64,000 nucleotides of DNA from Prinia subflava (taxonomy: Eukaryota; Chordata; Aves; Passeriformes; Cisticolidae), in NCBI RefSeq assembly GCF_021018805.1, contig NC_086266.1, positions 8,494,001 to 8,558,000 on the forward strand, read 5' to 3'. Under the pieces are notes generated by a model, which did no database searches, had not been told where the DNA came from, and saw only the letters and a list, made by a program, of their open reading frames with translations. The position numbers and the translations under genes are program-made. Of this stretch, positions 49,001 through 61,600 are shown piece by piece. Each line of letters starts with the position of its first letter. Position 1 is the first letter of the stretch.

Positions 49001-51770
49001 TAGGGATTTAGGCATGGACAGGAGAGTGTGGAGCACAGCACCTCACTTCTGGCAGTGGCTGTTCTGCCACTGTGAGGGGCAGGTTTTTGTGGAAAGGGTA
49101 AAAGCCTCAAGTGCAGACTGCAATTCTTAATGGAGAAGACTGCAGACTTCCATGAGCCTCTTTCCTCATGGTATGCAGCAGCATTGCCAAGGCTGGGAGT
49201 TGAGCTGTGCTTGTCTGAGCGTGGCTTAAACGGCTGGAAGGGTCTGGAGGGCTCAGCCTGTAGGAGGGGTTGGGGCAGCTGCGGTGCTCCTGCACTGCAT
49301 CCCAGCAGCTAGAGGTGTCAGATCCCCTTCATGGGACAGGAAAGTGTCCCTTCCTCTTACATAACCCCCTTTGCATCCCCTCCTCTGCCTCTTCTATGTA
49401 TCCCTGGGGCAGCGAGTGAAAGGCTGGGGTTGGCGGTGCTGAGAAAACAGATACATCAGGAAAAGAAAACTAATCTGGAAATCAGGTCTCTAGGAGTCAG
49501 GGGGAAATTGTTTTCAGTGAGAAAAATATGGCAAAATACTGCATGAATAGGATTTTACCTTGTCAGACAAAAAATGCAGCTGAGGGAAGGCCGGGCTGGG
49601 GGCAGCTGTAATTGGTTCTGACTGTAATTTAAACAAGGCAGGAGCTGCTGGAGCAGGGCCTGGCAAAGACAGAATTCTGCTACTTGTGAGAGGACCTGGA
49701 AAACAACTTTGCTGAAATGTTTAATTTTGTGATTTTTTTTTTTAAGGAAAGCAAACATTTTTCTCTTTCCAAATTTATGTTCTTAAATGCAATGTGGAGT
49801 TTTTTTCAGATTAAAATGAAACAAACCCTGTCCAAATGAAATAGTTCAATGGGAAAATGGTAATACATTTATTTTGGAGAAATCCTGTGTGGTTTTATTT
49901 ATTTTCTTGCTTTAATACTGGGCTGAAAAAGAAATACTTTGCCCTGATCTATGTTTGTGGGGGTGGAGGGGTCAGTTGTGCCTGCTGCAGAGTCCAGGAG
50001 CCGTTTTTGTACTGAGGGGAGAAAATGTTGAAATGCAGAAACCACATGTGAAGAACATGATGAGGGGTTAGGAGGTTATTTGGCTCTGGCTGTATTGTGG
50101 GGTTTTCATTGGAAAATCAATAGCAATCTTGTCCCCATATGTCACCAGCAGCCAGTCAGCTTCTTGCAGATCCATGGTCAGTCAAGCCATCTAGATCTAA
50201 ACCCTTGGAGGGTTTGGTGGAAAGGGAAAACTGATTTAAGGCCAACACGAAGTTAAAATGTGGGTTTTTTCAGCCAAGGGATCCCTGTCCCCACCACATC
50301 CCTTTCACTCCATCCCTGATCCCCCTTGCCTGGAGCTCCCAGCCAGCTCTGGGCAGACTCTGGAGCTCAGGACAGTGGTGCTGAAGCACAGGCCCCTGGC
50401 CAGCACCAAACCTTTGCTCCAGGCCAGCAGCACCAGAGGGCTCCCATTTCAGTGCAGTTTCACACACGGGACACTCCAGCAGTTTGGAAGTCCATGCCTC
50501 TGGTGGCAGCCGGGGCTGTCACCAGCCTGGAAATACATAAGAGAAAATTTTTATTTAATAGTAACTGTTGCCGTAAAAGATGGAAATATTGAGTGAATGT
50601 CCCAGAACTTCATCACTATCCGTGGATTTTACTGGATGAAGTTACAGCCAAGGCTCATATGCAAAAACAGTCTCCTGATGATTTCTGGGCAGAAGCAGTG
50701 ATTCCCAATTTGTGCTTTTTTGGTTTAATCTGATGTCCCAGCACAATACCATCAGAAGAAGCCAGAGCTGTTTAAATCCATCCAAGCCATGCTTCCCAGA
50801 ACAGCTCCTGGATTTCCTTTCTCTTGCTGTGCTATTTATATTCCTTGTGCTTATGGAGAGAACTCAGCTCCAACCTGCCTTTTCTGCAAGTGAATAAACT
50901 CTCTATTCTACTTCTTTTTTCCCCCAGCAGGCCTGAAATAAACACTCAAGCAACAGCAGCAGGGGGCTCTGAGCTGGGGCTGAAGGGGTGAACTCCCTCT
51001 CTATCCAAAGGGATTAAGTGAGAGGTGTGTCACAGCCGGGCATGCTGGAGACCCAGGGCTGGTTCACCAGGAGTGGGAAGGATGCAGGATAAAGGAAACC
51101 CGTCACTCCAACAAATGGAGCTCATCACCCCAGCCTGCCCCCTCTCCACATCACAGCCACATCTTGGCCATCTTTGTCACGGGCAGACCCCCGGAAGCCC
51201 TGGATTATGCTTTGCCTTCTTTTTTTAATTTAAAATCTAGCTCCCTGCAGATGCATGAGCAGCTTCAGTGACTCCTTGGTCCAAAAAGCTGCTGAGTGGA
51301 TAAATGGTTTGAAACGGTTGATGCAGAAACTGGGTCTTGGCATTTCCAGGAGGAGGAGTCCCATGTTTTTTCATTTTACAAAGTGCTTGGAAATGAGTTA
51401 AAAGATCAGCTGAAATGGAATAGAAATTGTTTGAAGTTCTCTAAATATGTGTATATGGGTACACACAGGGGAAAAAAGGGAGAAAGGGGAAATTCTGGAT
51501 TCAACTGTTTTCTTTTTGCCTTAGGTATATTAGTTTTATTTCAGCTTTTCATCCACTTTTGTAAAAAGACTTTTACTTTTTATTTTTAATTTTCTTGAAG
51601 ATGTTTCTGGGATCAGGATACAGCACTAGTAGCCTGGGGAATAGGGAAGGAGAGCGGCGCAAAGCCTTGATATATCTTAAGGTTGCTGGTCACAGAAAGT
51701 ACCTGTGCTAGGAGTTAGGAAATAAAGGAAAACCTTTGAGCAATATGAGTGTATCTGTACTAAAGGGTTA
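49001..51770. other. Gene-poor AT-richer DNA, nothing recognisable
   Basis: Only short frames without domain or splice support. Confidence 0.4.
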
Positions 51771-51774
51771 CAAG

Positions 51775-51960
51775 CATCCAAACTAACTACAGGGTTACAT
51801 GGCAGCAGTGTGATTATGTGGCTCATGCAATTATCACCATCAGGGAGGTGTTTTCCAGCACAGGGCTGAGGAATTCCAGTGCTGATGTGATTTCCATCCT
51901 CTCTAATTCCTCAAGCCATTAATCTGAACAGATCTTTATCGTCCCCTTGCTGCCTTCTTG
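51775..51960. promoter_or_regulatory. Candidate enhancer, TAAT-rich block B
   Basis: Contains gcaattatca, gtgattatg, ctctaattcc and gccattaatctg, with Ebox-like and GATA/TATC words (ctttatcg) in a short non-coding span. Confidence 0.3.
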
Positions 51961-53439
51961 CGCACGAAGGAAGATAAATGATCCACGGGCCACTCTGGGT
52001 TGTTGTGTTGGAATTTACTGCTCAGCCTTGGCCCTGGGGCTGGGCTCTCCCTCCCTGCTGTCCCTGGCCACTGGGCCCGGGCTGGGCTGTTGGAGCCTCA
52101 CAGGACAGGGAACCACCACCCAAGACTGTGTTTGGGGACTGGAGGAGGATTTTATTTTTTAGTCCAGATAGCAGGTTCTGCTTAATTTTCAAGAACCAGA
52201 GGCACTAAGCTTGGGATTTTGTGCAGGGAAAAGGGCAGCTGCTCCTGCTCATCCTCTCTGTGGCCCCTCTGTGTCACCAACACTCTGTTTTATTTCCCTG
52301 TGTTGTGCCCCATGTGGCTTATGCCTCCTCTGCTGGGGGATGCTGTGCGAATGACACAGGGATGCTGTGGGGGTGCCTCGCCTCCCTGTCACAATTTCTC
52401 CCATGTCACACCATTACTTGCTTAGGTCAAGCACCTTTGGTGATGGAGGGGATTTAAGTTCCACACTTGATGCTGAGCTAAAGGTGGAAATGTGCACTAT
52501 TTCCCTTGCCCCCCCCAAGTGGTGTTTTGTATCTGTTTAAATCATATTTCTTCCCTGGCAGCCAGCACAGCGTGCTGCAACCTCATAGAGGGTTTGGAAA
52601 TGGGGAAGGATAATAACACCAAGAGGACATTTCCCTGGCTCTTCCATTTGTGTAGTCCTGTTCTGTTTACCAGCCCAATCCTGTGCTGAACTATTTTACC
52701 ATCATTAATTTTCTTCTGCAAAATTTCATTTGAATTCCCAGCCCCGATGCTGTGGATGTATTGGGCATCCCTCCAGCTCTCACTGCCTCTGGGAGCCCTC
52801 CTGTCCCACACCCCATGGGACAGGGCCAGCCTGTGCTCATTCTCCCTGCTCATTTCCCATGCTTCATGATCACATATTCCAAATACCTCATTCTTCTTCT
52901 GGACTCATTTTCCAGCACAGGAACATTCCCTCTCCAGCATGGATGCTGCATAACAAACATGCTGCAGAGCCTCTGTCGTGTTCAGTTCAAGGTCTTTTCT
53001 CTAATAGCCTCGGGTTTATCTTCTCAAAATCATTCCAAAGATCTCACTGATTACTTGGGAGGAACAAGGCATGTGCTTGGTGGTGTCATTGTGTGTCTGA
53101 ATCTTAATGGCAACTTGCAAGGTGGGTCTGACTGAGGGGGAGGAAACAGTCCCCTCTGTGCCACCGTGTACCATTAGTCTTGAGTCCACTTGGGGATTAA
53201 AGAGACCAGTTTAATTAAAATGATATAAATCCAAATTTCCTGAAGTTGGGCCGGTTAATGTTGTGTCATGCTGCAGCAGCCTGGAGCTGTGAATTAGCCT
53301 GGTGGTGCCGGGACCCAGCGAGCAAGGCCTGCCAATGCCGGGCTTTGAATCACATCTTCTCGAGGTCTCCATCAGACTGGAAAGGCTTAGTTCCATGAGT
53401 TCAATAAATAATGGGTTGGTTTTAAACACAGACTGTAAT

Positions 53440-53690
53440 TCATGGCCTCTGAGTAACAGTAGCTCAAAGATCTTAATTTAAAGGTCTTTATGAGGATGAT
53501 GCTCTCAAGTGCTGGGGATCGTTATAGAGTCTCTCATTTTCAAATTACTGGGTAGAACTGAGCCCTGTTTTAATCTGGCCATTAATTAGAGGGAGTAATT
53601 GTTGCCCAGTGTCTCTCCAGGCGCTCTAATGTGAGCAAGAGCAGCCATACAGTGTGCTGGTGGACGGAAGCCTGTGGCACTCGGCTCTAA
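53440..53690. promoter_or_regulatory. Candidate enhancer, TAAT-rich block C
   Basis: gatcttaatttaaagg, caaattactg, ttttaatctggccattaattagagg, gagtaattgttg and gctctaatg occur within 250 bases of otherwise unremarkable intergenic DNA. Confidence 0.4.
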
Positions 53691-53847
53691 TTGGGTCTCA
53701 GCCCTGGGAAGGACAGGACTGAGCAGAGCCGGAGAGTTCAGACTGCCTCGTTCATCCCTCTGGTTGTGATGAATTCACTGTCTGACTCCAGAGACCCACG
53801 GGCTGGGACGATGCAATCCACGCTGCTGAGAGCCGGGGTTTGCCTGG

Positions 53848-53876
53848 CCTCAATTAGCGCTGCCGGCTAATTGAGG
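53848..53876. repeat. Perfect 11-bp inverted repeat with TAATTG cores
   Basis: cctcaattagc and gctaattgagg are exact reverse complements separated by seven bases (gctgccg). Each arm carries a homeodomain-type CAATTA/TAATTG core, so this could be a paired binding site. Confidence 0.85.
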
Positions 53877-54104
53877 GGTGGGTGGAGGCGGTGTCCTGCT
53901 TCCCAGGAATGGGCTCCACAGAGCCCCGCGTGCCCGCACTGAGGTACGAAACCGGCACACAGGTTCCCAGGAGTGTCTGACACACACCGCGCCTCTGGCT
54001 GTCCTGAGCTTGGGACACTCGGCTCCGTGCAGGAGCAGAGGGGGAAGGGGATGGAGAGGGAGATGGAGCCGAGGGGCAACTCCCATGTAAAGGATGCTCG
54101 AGCC

Positions 54105-54420
54105 ACGGGGGCAAGGTGAGGACCAGGAAAAGGGAGTGAGTTAGGGTTTGAGATGATGGGGGGCACTGAGAGGGACAGGGAACAGGAGGAGCAACCGAGA
54201 ACAGAGAGCGACGGAGCAGAGATTGAACGAGGGTACAAGAGGGGTTGGAAAGGAGGGAGAAGAACTGGGAGCAGGGAGAGGGACCGAGAGCAAAGAGACA
54301 GACTGGGAGCAGGAGGCAAGGGAGGATATGAGAGGTGATGGAGAGGAGAGAGGCAGGAACTAGGATCAGGGAGCAGGGGAAGATACAAGAAGCAATGGAG
54401 AAGAGCTCATCCCATGGAAC
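54105..54420 (+). repeat. Purine-rich imperfect repeat tract
   Basis: About 300 bases almost entirely A/G on plus, with recurring gggagcaggga, gagagggac and ggagaggagag phrases spaced roughly 25-35 bases apart. The antisense 276-residue frame over it is compositional. Confidence 0.75.
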
Positions 54421-55209
54421 AGTAGGATCAAGGATGGTCTGAACCCCTGAACACCATTTGCCTTTCCTTATCCTGTGTCCTGGAGGTGATTTGTCAGAGC
54501 AAGGGCGCCCTGGGTGCAGAGCCTGGTGCCCAAGCCCAGTTAGGCTTCTTACAAAGGAGACATCCAAGATGAGGCAGCCAAATCCACACTGTGTGTTCCC
54601 ATCTCCCTCTCCACTGGTGTTTTTTGTCTGATTCCCATGCCTCACTCCATGCTGGAGGGCTGCAGTGAGCTCAGTGAGCTCCATAGATCAAGCTCCCAGG
54701 ATTTACTGGGGTGGGGGAGAGGGGACGAGCAGAAAAGGTGACTGTAGGTGTTTTTCTTCTGCAGCTGAGGTTTCAGAGCTGTGGCTTTCGGCACCCACAT
54801 GGTCCCAGGAGGGGGCAGTGGGAGGGAAGGGAGGCCTTTGTTGTGGGAAATGGCTTTGGCAGCTGTGGTGGGGCAGATATTTTTTGAACCCCTTTTTCAC
54901 CAGTGGGTATAAAAATGGTTTTCATCCTGATCAGGCTGCTGTCTCCTTCCTCTCCTCTCACATGCTCCTGCTGCCACTCACACAGTGAAACACTGCAGCT
55001 TGGAGAAGTGGTTCCTTGGGGCGCCCAAATTTCATGGGTACCTTTGGTAGAGATGGATGAGGGGGCAGTTTTCTGGGATTTGGGGCTGCAGCTGCTGAAT
55101 GGAACAGTTTGGGCAGGGACCAGCATCACTGTCAGCACTTGCACCCCAAAAGTGTCTGAAAGTGAAACGTGGTCATTTGCTGGCAGAGGGGAGAGGCACT
55201 GGTGGGGGA

Positions 55210-55342
55210 TGTATCCCTGTGGATGTGGCATTTGAGGACATGGGGTAGTGGTGGTCTTGGCAGTGTTGGGGCCGGGTTGGGATTGATGGTCTCAGAGGAC
55301 TTCTTCAATCTAAATGATTCCATGTTTCTGTGTGCTGCAGGC
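55210..55342 (+). mobile_element. CR1 3'-end fragment, plus orientation
   Basis: tgtggcatttgaggacatgg, tagtggtggtcttggcagtg and ggttgggattgatggtctca lead to ttcttcaatctaaatgattc and tttctgtg. This is the sense CR1 3' end with decayed terminal octamers. Confidence 0.85.
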
Positions 55343-55462
55343 TTGCAGAGGGAGAAGCAGTCTTGGAATTAAGGATAATCTCCACATGCTGAAAAAATAG
55401 CCCAAAATCAATGATAGAAAATTTAATAATAATAAGTAAAAAGCACTGCACTTAGGCAGGAG

Positions 55463-55567
55463 GAAAAAAAAGAAAAAACAAACAAACAAACAAACAAACA
55501 AACAACCCCAAAAAAACAAAACCCAAAAAACCCCACAAAAACCACACACCAAAAAACCCCACAAAAA
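55463..55567 (+). repeat. A-rich simple repeat with (CAAA)n core
   Basis: agaaaaaacaaacaaacaaa and following units, then aaaaccc/ccccaca variants. Confidence 0.92.
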
Positions 55568-56355
55568 ATCCCAGAGCAGGAAGATGAAAGGAGGATCATT
55601 TGCTCTGCAGTGGATGCCCTATTTTTTAATTTATTTACTGTCCATTTTTTTATGAAAACAACTTCCCAAAAATGGGGCAGAGGGGCCAGAGACAGATCTG
55701 CACACTTGTGGGGAACCCAGAGGGTGTGCAGAGGGGCTGGGACATTCTCTGGGTGTCCCTCCCTCCTCGTGCCAGCACCTAGACCCAATACCAGGCTCTG
55801 CTCTCCCTCACATGAATGATTTCCCAGCCTGTGACTACAGGCAACCCCACCCTTCAGAGAAAGCTGGAATGTTTGGGATAAAATGATGTCCAGGCTGAGA
55901 GGGACCCTAGCACTGTCCCAAATCGACCCCTGGCAGGGCAGAAACAGCCCAGAACTGCAGCCCCACATCCCTCAGCACTGGAGTGACTGCAGCACTGGGA
56001 CCTCCAGGGTGCAGGGACAGAAGCACTGGAGTTAATGGATGGGGAGCAGGATTCGATGTGCTTTAGTGTCTGTTTGAAGAGTCATGGAACACTTGGGGCT
56101 ATTTAATTGAAAGTAACTGTGCAAAACTCAGAATTAATTCTTATTAAACATCTGCAGTGACATTTTCTTAAGTGGAAATTAAATAGGGATTAAGGTGAAG
56201 CCTCCTAAGACTCTCCCTGTTGTGACCAGAAATGTTTTAAGCACCAGAGTATGTTAAATTTGAAGAAATGAGCTGATCTGGATGCACTTTTGTTTTTCCC
56301 TGTCTCTGGCTGCTCAGGCAAACAGGGGGAGCTGGAAGCAGAACCATAATAAATG

Positions 56356-56545
56356 GAATCATAGAATGGTTTGAGTTGGAAGGGACCTTAAAAAACATCT
56401 GGTTCCAAGTCTTGGCCACGGGCAGGGACAACTTCTGTTATTCCAGGTTGCTCCAAGCCCCATCCAACCAGACCTGAACCCTTCCAGGGATGGAGCAGCC
56501 ACAGCTTCTCTGGGCACCCTGTTCCAGTGGGAAACCCAGTGTGGG
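56356..56545 (-). mobile_element. CR1 LINE 3' end
   Basis: Opens aatcatagaatggtttgagt and continues tggaagggaccttaaaaaac, then ccaggttgctccaagcccca, cttccagggatggagcagcc and tctctgggcaccctgttcca. The sense strand is minus. Confidence 0.9.
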
Positions 56546-56939
56546 CTGTTGGTGTGTTTGAGGAGGGAAAAAGAATAAAGAGAAGGCTGGGAAGAAGGGA
56601 GGGCTGGGAAGAGTGGCCAGGAGGGATGGAGTGTCAGGGAAGGGGACACCTTGAAGGCCCTATCCCTCTATGGGGCTGAGCCCTGGTCACTGGAGCTGCA
56701 GCCGCGTGGATTACACTGTCCCACCTACAAGAAGCATAACATGCTGAGAAGATAAAAATTTGGCTGGACATCAGGGCAGGAGATCTCCTGTGGGAATAAT
56801 GCAGACAGAAACCTGTGGGGTTTATGATTATTAGGTTGCCAACAGAGGCTGTGTGACACTGCCCAGAGCTGGAAGGAGGATGCTGCTGCCCACCAGCACT
56901 GTTCACCACAAGGCTCCCAGCTCCGGCCACCTCCTCATC

Positions 56940-57180
56940 CAATGTGCTATTCAATTAATTAAATATTCTCTCTTCCAGATTGCTGGCTGAGGGTGACACA
57001 CGCTTAATGAACAGCTGCAGGTCCCTAATCACATTGGCAATTAGGAATGTAATTAGAGCACTTGCAAATGGTTTTCATGCTGATAAAACATGACAGAATG
57101 GAGCGTTTTCACTCACTGTCAGCTGCCAGACAATCTGTTACCCATCTAATGGCAATTTAATTACAAATTCCTCCACTACC
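56940..57180. promoter_or_regulatory. Candidate enhancer, TAAT-rich block D (strongest)
   Basis: Within 240 bases: attcaattaattaaatattc, gcttaatga, cctaatcacattgg, ggcaattagg, gtaattagag, gctgataaaac, ccatctaatgg and gcaatttaattac. The density of homeodomain-type cores and absence of an open frame is what a conserved developmental enhancer looks like. This is inferred from motif content only. Confidence 0.45.
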
Positions 57181-57339
57181 CCAGTTTCCGGTTGCTTGGG
57201 TCCATGGATAATTGGGCAGCTCTGGGGTTCTGCTAAGGTGTCACCCAGCAGCACTGACCTGGAGCTGGGCATGGAGCTGAAGGGTTTCTGGAGAGGAGCT
57301 CCAGGAAGTGGTTCCCTCTCACCTGGCTCCTGCTGAGCC

Positions 57340-57597
57340 TGAGCCTGAGGGAATGGTTGGAGCTGGGTCAGGGAGGGTTAGGTGGGAGATCAGGAAAGGT
57401 TCTTCCCCCAGAGGGTGTTGGCACAGCCCAGGCTCCCCAGGGAATGGACACAGCCCCGAGGCTGCCAGAGCTCCAGGAGAGTTTGGACAGCACTCTCAGG
57501 GATGCCCAGGGTGGTATTGTTGGGGGGTCTGGGCAGGGCCAGGCATTAGACTTGATCCTGATGGGTTTATTCCAGCTCAGGAGATTCTCTGATTCGA
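57340..57597 (+). mobile_element. CR1 LINE 3' end, plus orientation
   Basis: ggtgggagatcaggaaaggt, ttcttcccccagagggtgtt and ggctccccagggaatggaca lead to gagagtttggacagcactct, gggcagggccaggcattaga and ttgatcctgatgggtttatt, then ccagctcaggagattctctg and attc. This is the sense CR1 3' region with a decayed octamer end. Confidence 0.85.
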
Positions 57598-58520
57598 AGA
57601 GGATTGTGGGGAAAGCCAAGTTAAATACAGTGCAGGGGCAGGCCCAAATCCATGGGTGGGACTGTGCAGAGGGCGCAGGGGGTAGATCCCAGCTCCTACA
57701 GAAACATGCATGGTAGGATTGGTTACCTTGACTGATCCAGGGGAAAATCCCACCTGGTTGAGGAGCCTTGAGCATACAGGTATTCCATACATGACATCTG
57801 ATGTACCCATGCCATCAGGGATAAAGGGCTCCCATGCCATTAACCAGCCCCAAACTGCTCCAGTGCTGTCTGCCCTGGGCAGGTGAGGGGTGCAGTGACA
57901 CACAGGGAACATCCTGACCTGGCCACTACCCCCTTGCCCCTTTCCCAGGCCATGGGGGGCTTTGGCTATCTCCATGCTGGCCACCTTGGGTCTCTGTGGT
58001 GGGCACTGGGTTGGGAAGTGCCTGAGGCTGTAGCTGGGGCAGTGTGGCTGCACAGGGGATGGGGATGAAGGTGCTTCACGGGCTCAGAGGATGCTGTTGT
58101 ATATTGGTGCAGTGAGTGAAATAACACTGTAATTTTGTTATCAGCAGCATGCCTCTCCATCATCCAGGTGCTGTGTGAATGTTAAGAGAGTGTTTAATTC
58201 ATTATCAGGTGGAGCAGGATTAAAAGCCCATTTTACAAATGAAGACACCACTCAAGAAAAGTTATTGACATCAGGGTAACACACTGGGAACAGAACAGAG
58301 GGATTTTAATGACAAATAAAGGGCAAAGGTCTGCCAAATGATGGACATATGTTTTGCTACATGAAAGCTCAGAGCTCAGGTATCAATTAAATCATCAAAC
58401 CAGCTGAAGGTGGTGATGGTTCCTATGACCATCAGGAACCATGGCAGCTGAATTTATGGCTCTAATGGGCCTTGAAGAAACTCTGCAGGTAATTTTCTCA
58501 TTGTTCTGGTGTTTATCTTG

Positions 58521-58600
58521 CTCGAATCATGGAATGGTTTGGGTTGGAAGGGACCTTAAAAATGATCCAGTTCCATCCTCCAATTCCAGCCAGTTCTGCC
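58521..58600 (-). mobile_element. Truncated CR1 3' end
   Basis: cgaatcatggaatggtttgg, then gttggaagggaccttaaaaa and tgatccagttcc. Only the terminal ~80 bases are recognisable. Confidence 0.75.
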
Positions 58601-61600
58601 CCGCAGCCCTCTCAAACTACCTCCCCTCTGGCTGCTGCCCTGACAGCTCAGCACTAGCCCCATCACTCAGGTAGCTGCTGATGGGCTGTAGTGGCAGAGG
58701 CAGCTGTGCATTAGCAGGGGGACAATGATGGAGCCTCTGCCACGCGGCTGCTGAGCGCAGAGTGAAGGCAGCGGCTGCATCCTGCAGATCCAGGCTCCAT
58801 CCAAGCATCTGGCTGATCAAAGGCAGCGAGCCCAGCACAGCTCCTGTCAGCAAGGAGCTGTAATGAGGATTTTCACTCAGACAGCCTCTGCAGAGAGAAT
58901 CCCAGTGATGGATGTCAGCCTGTTCGCCTGTGTAAATAAACAGGAACAAGTGAGAGCCAGGGAGGCAGGAGAGTAAGGGCCATGTGGAGAGAAGGCACTC
59001 AGCTCAAAGCGGTGGGAAATAGGGGCCAGGGAGGCTGAGGGAATTTTCGAGGATCAGTTGCTCTCCGTAGCTGTGGAGGGCTGTGTGTGCCTTGGGGACC
59101 CCTGCTCTGTGCAGCCCTGGATCCACTGTCTCATGCAAAAGTACCCACGGGAGCCTCCTGTGCCCCCCTCCCTGGGCAGGACTGGGACCCCACTGCTCTC
59201 TGTGACATGTGGTGCTGGGGGCTCTGCTTCAGCTCTGGGGGTCCCAAGCTCCCCTTGTCCCCTCGGCTCCTTGTGCCTTATTTTCTGGCTGGTGTTTACT
59301 TTTAAAACTCCTGGGAGTGTTTGTCTCCTCACATCCTGCACTGACCCAGTTCTTGCTCGTTGCCATGGAGAACTGGACCCAGGTCCATTAACAGTCCCTG
59401 TGCTGCTCCTGCCTGGCTCGGAAGCTTGGAGGATGCAGTGGTGAGCCTGGATGGGATGGTCTCAGGAGAGGGGCCAGGTGGGACTTGCAAGGGCCAGTGA
59501 AGGACTGGAGTCTCGAGCTGCCTGCTCCAGGTGGGTCAGGACAGTTCCTGCAATTCAGGATGGGTTCCTGCAGCTCAGAATTCCTGAGGCTCCCCCTGCA
59601 GCCATTTCTAGTCTGAGACACAAGCGCTGGTGTCCTCACACCTCCCTCCCGCACCCTCCCTCCCCTTCACATGTCTTAAACCCCAGAATTCTGCAATAAG
59701 GACTTCTGGTCTTGTTCCAGGTGTTGTCCATCACTCCATAGCCAGACCAAGAATATTAAGTGATGCTCAGTCTAATGATCAAGAACACTCAGTTTTAGGG
59801 GTTGGTTATTCAGATGAGTATTTAAAACCTCAAGCTCCATTAAGGATTAATTTGGGCCAGCTCAGATTCTAACTCATTTGCCCCGTGCAATCTATACGCA
59901 GCTCAGGGTGTCATTTTCTTTTCTGTCCATTTATTTAACTTTTTTCCAGCCTGGGGTGAAATCACCACTTAAAGGGATTTTCATTCCTGGATGGGAGAGC
60001 TATAGCATGTATTCCCAGTGAGGATTATCCCACCCCAGTGCAAGCCATTGCTGCTGCAGACAGGACAGATGAGACATCTTGATGTCACTTGATATATAAA
60101 CCAAATTATTTCTCTTATCTCTTCATTTTGCAACTTCCCAGAGCAGTGGGGAAGCCCCAGTGTTCCCAGGCAGTAGGATTTTAAGCTTTCTCAAGGGAGG
60201 GATTTTTAAAATTTCATATTTCATGAACTACGGAAGAACTGAAAAGTAAAAAGCCAACACCAACCTTCCCCTCAGTCCCCCAAAACCTGCCATTAACCTT
60301 CCCAAGCCCATGCCACACACTGTTTTTTCCCCTCCTGGTTGACTTGAGGAATCCATTTCTGGTTTGATTTTCGGTATTTGTGATGCTGAAACCTCTTGTG
60401 TTTAAAGGACATTCCTGGAAAGCAGTGGCAAAGCTCATTCTATCATCTCAGAGCAGCTTTTCCCTTTCCATGAAGCAACCTGCCATGTGAATGATGGTTT
60501 TAAATTGGCTTTCACATCGAGGCATGCCGTTTCCTAGAAACTCGAGGTTGACAGGAAAAGCACCAGATAAAGCAGGAAGAGAAAGGGAAGAGCTCCTTCC
60601 CAGGCTCGTGCTGCCACTGGCTGTTTTGGGGAAAGAGGTGACCAGGGATGGCATCCTTTAACCAGCTTGCCCTGGTTTCCAGGAGCTGTGACAGAGAGCC
60701 CTGGGCCATCCCCAGCCCTGGCAAGGGCTGGAGCAGCCAGCTGTGCTGGGCACTAGCTGGAGAGAACGTGGGAGCAGTCCCACAGCGGAGAGGGCTCCCA
60801 GGGAGTTTTGGCCACAGAGGACACAGAGGTGACATTGCCACATTTCTTCCCTGGTGCCATCTCAGCACAGGCTGATCCTTTGCCATCTGCCCTCCCCTTG
60901 CCCAGCAGCCCCCGTTCCTCTGGCTGGCCCCAAGTCGACTCTGAGCCAAGGCAGCCTGAGCAGACCCAGCAGGGATGAGCTCCCGGCTCCGCTGTCCCAG
61001 TGCTCCTCATCCCTTTGGGCCGTGGTTTGTCCTGGAGATGGGTTTCAGGTTAGGGATAATGAAGTGTACCAATGGAAAGCCTCTAAAGAAAATGCATCCT
61101 CCCCACCCAGGACTCATTTCCCCATTTGTTCCACGGATAATGAAGAAATCTCTGGAGCTTCCTCCCATTCCATCGGGGTGGAGGGAGGAGGAATGGGGCG
61201 GGTGCAATTCCCGGCACTCCCGGGACCCTGCTTTGCCAAGGTGTGCCCTTCCCAGCACCGGCAGTCCTCCAGGCACTGGGCTGACATCCATCCTGGTGAT
61301 TCACAGCATCGCCCACTCCCAGCCGGAGCACCGAGGCAGGAATCTTGCCAGCAGCATGGGGGAACAGTGTGTCAGACACATCCATGCGGAGAATTCCTGC
61401 CTTTCTGGAAGCTCTGGATGCACTGAGCAGACGGCCCATGCTGTGGAGCTGTTGTGGCAGCCGGGGTGAGCCCCCCTGGATGAACCCCGCAGAGGGCAGA
61501 GGCTCCCCGGGACTGGGGGGCTGCACGGGGCTGTTCTCACCGCAGTGTCGGGGCGGGCTGACGACAGAGCCGAGCGGTGCCTCACCTCTGCACGCCGAGG

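Noticed and set aside
53854..54684. 276-residue minus-strand frame
   Set aside because: It lies over the purine-rich repeat tract. The Ser/Pro/Leu-rich composition follows from the repeat, with no domain or splice context.
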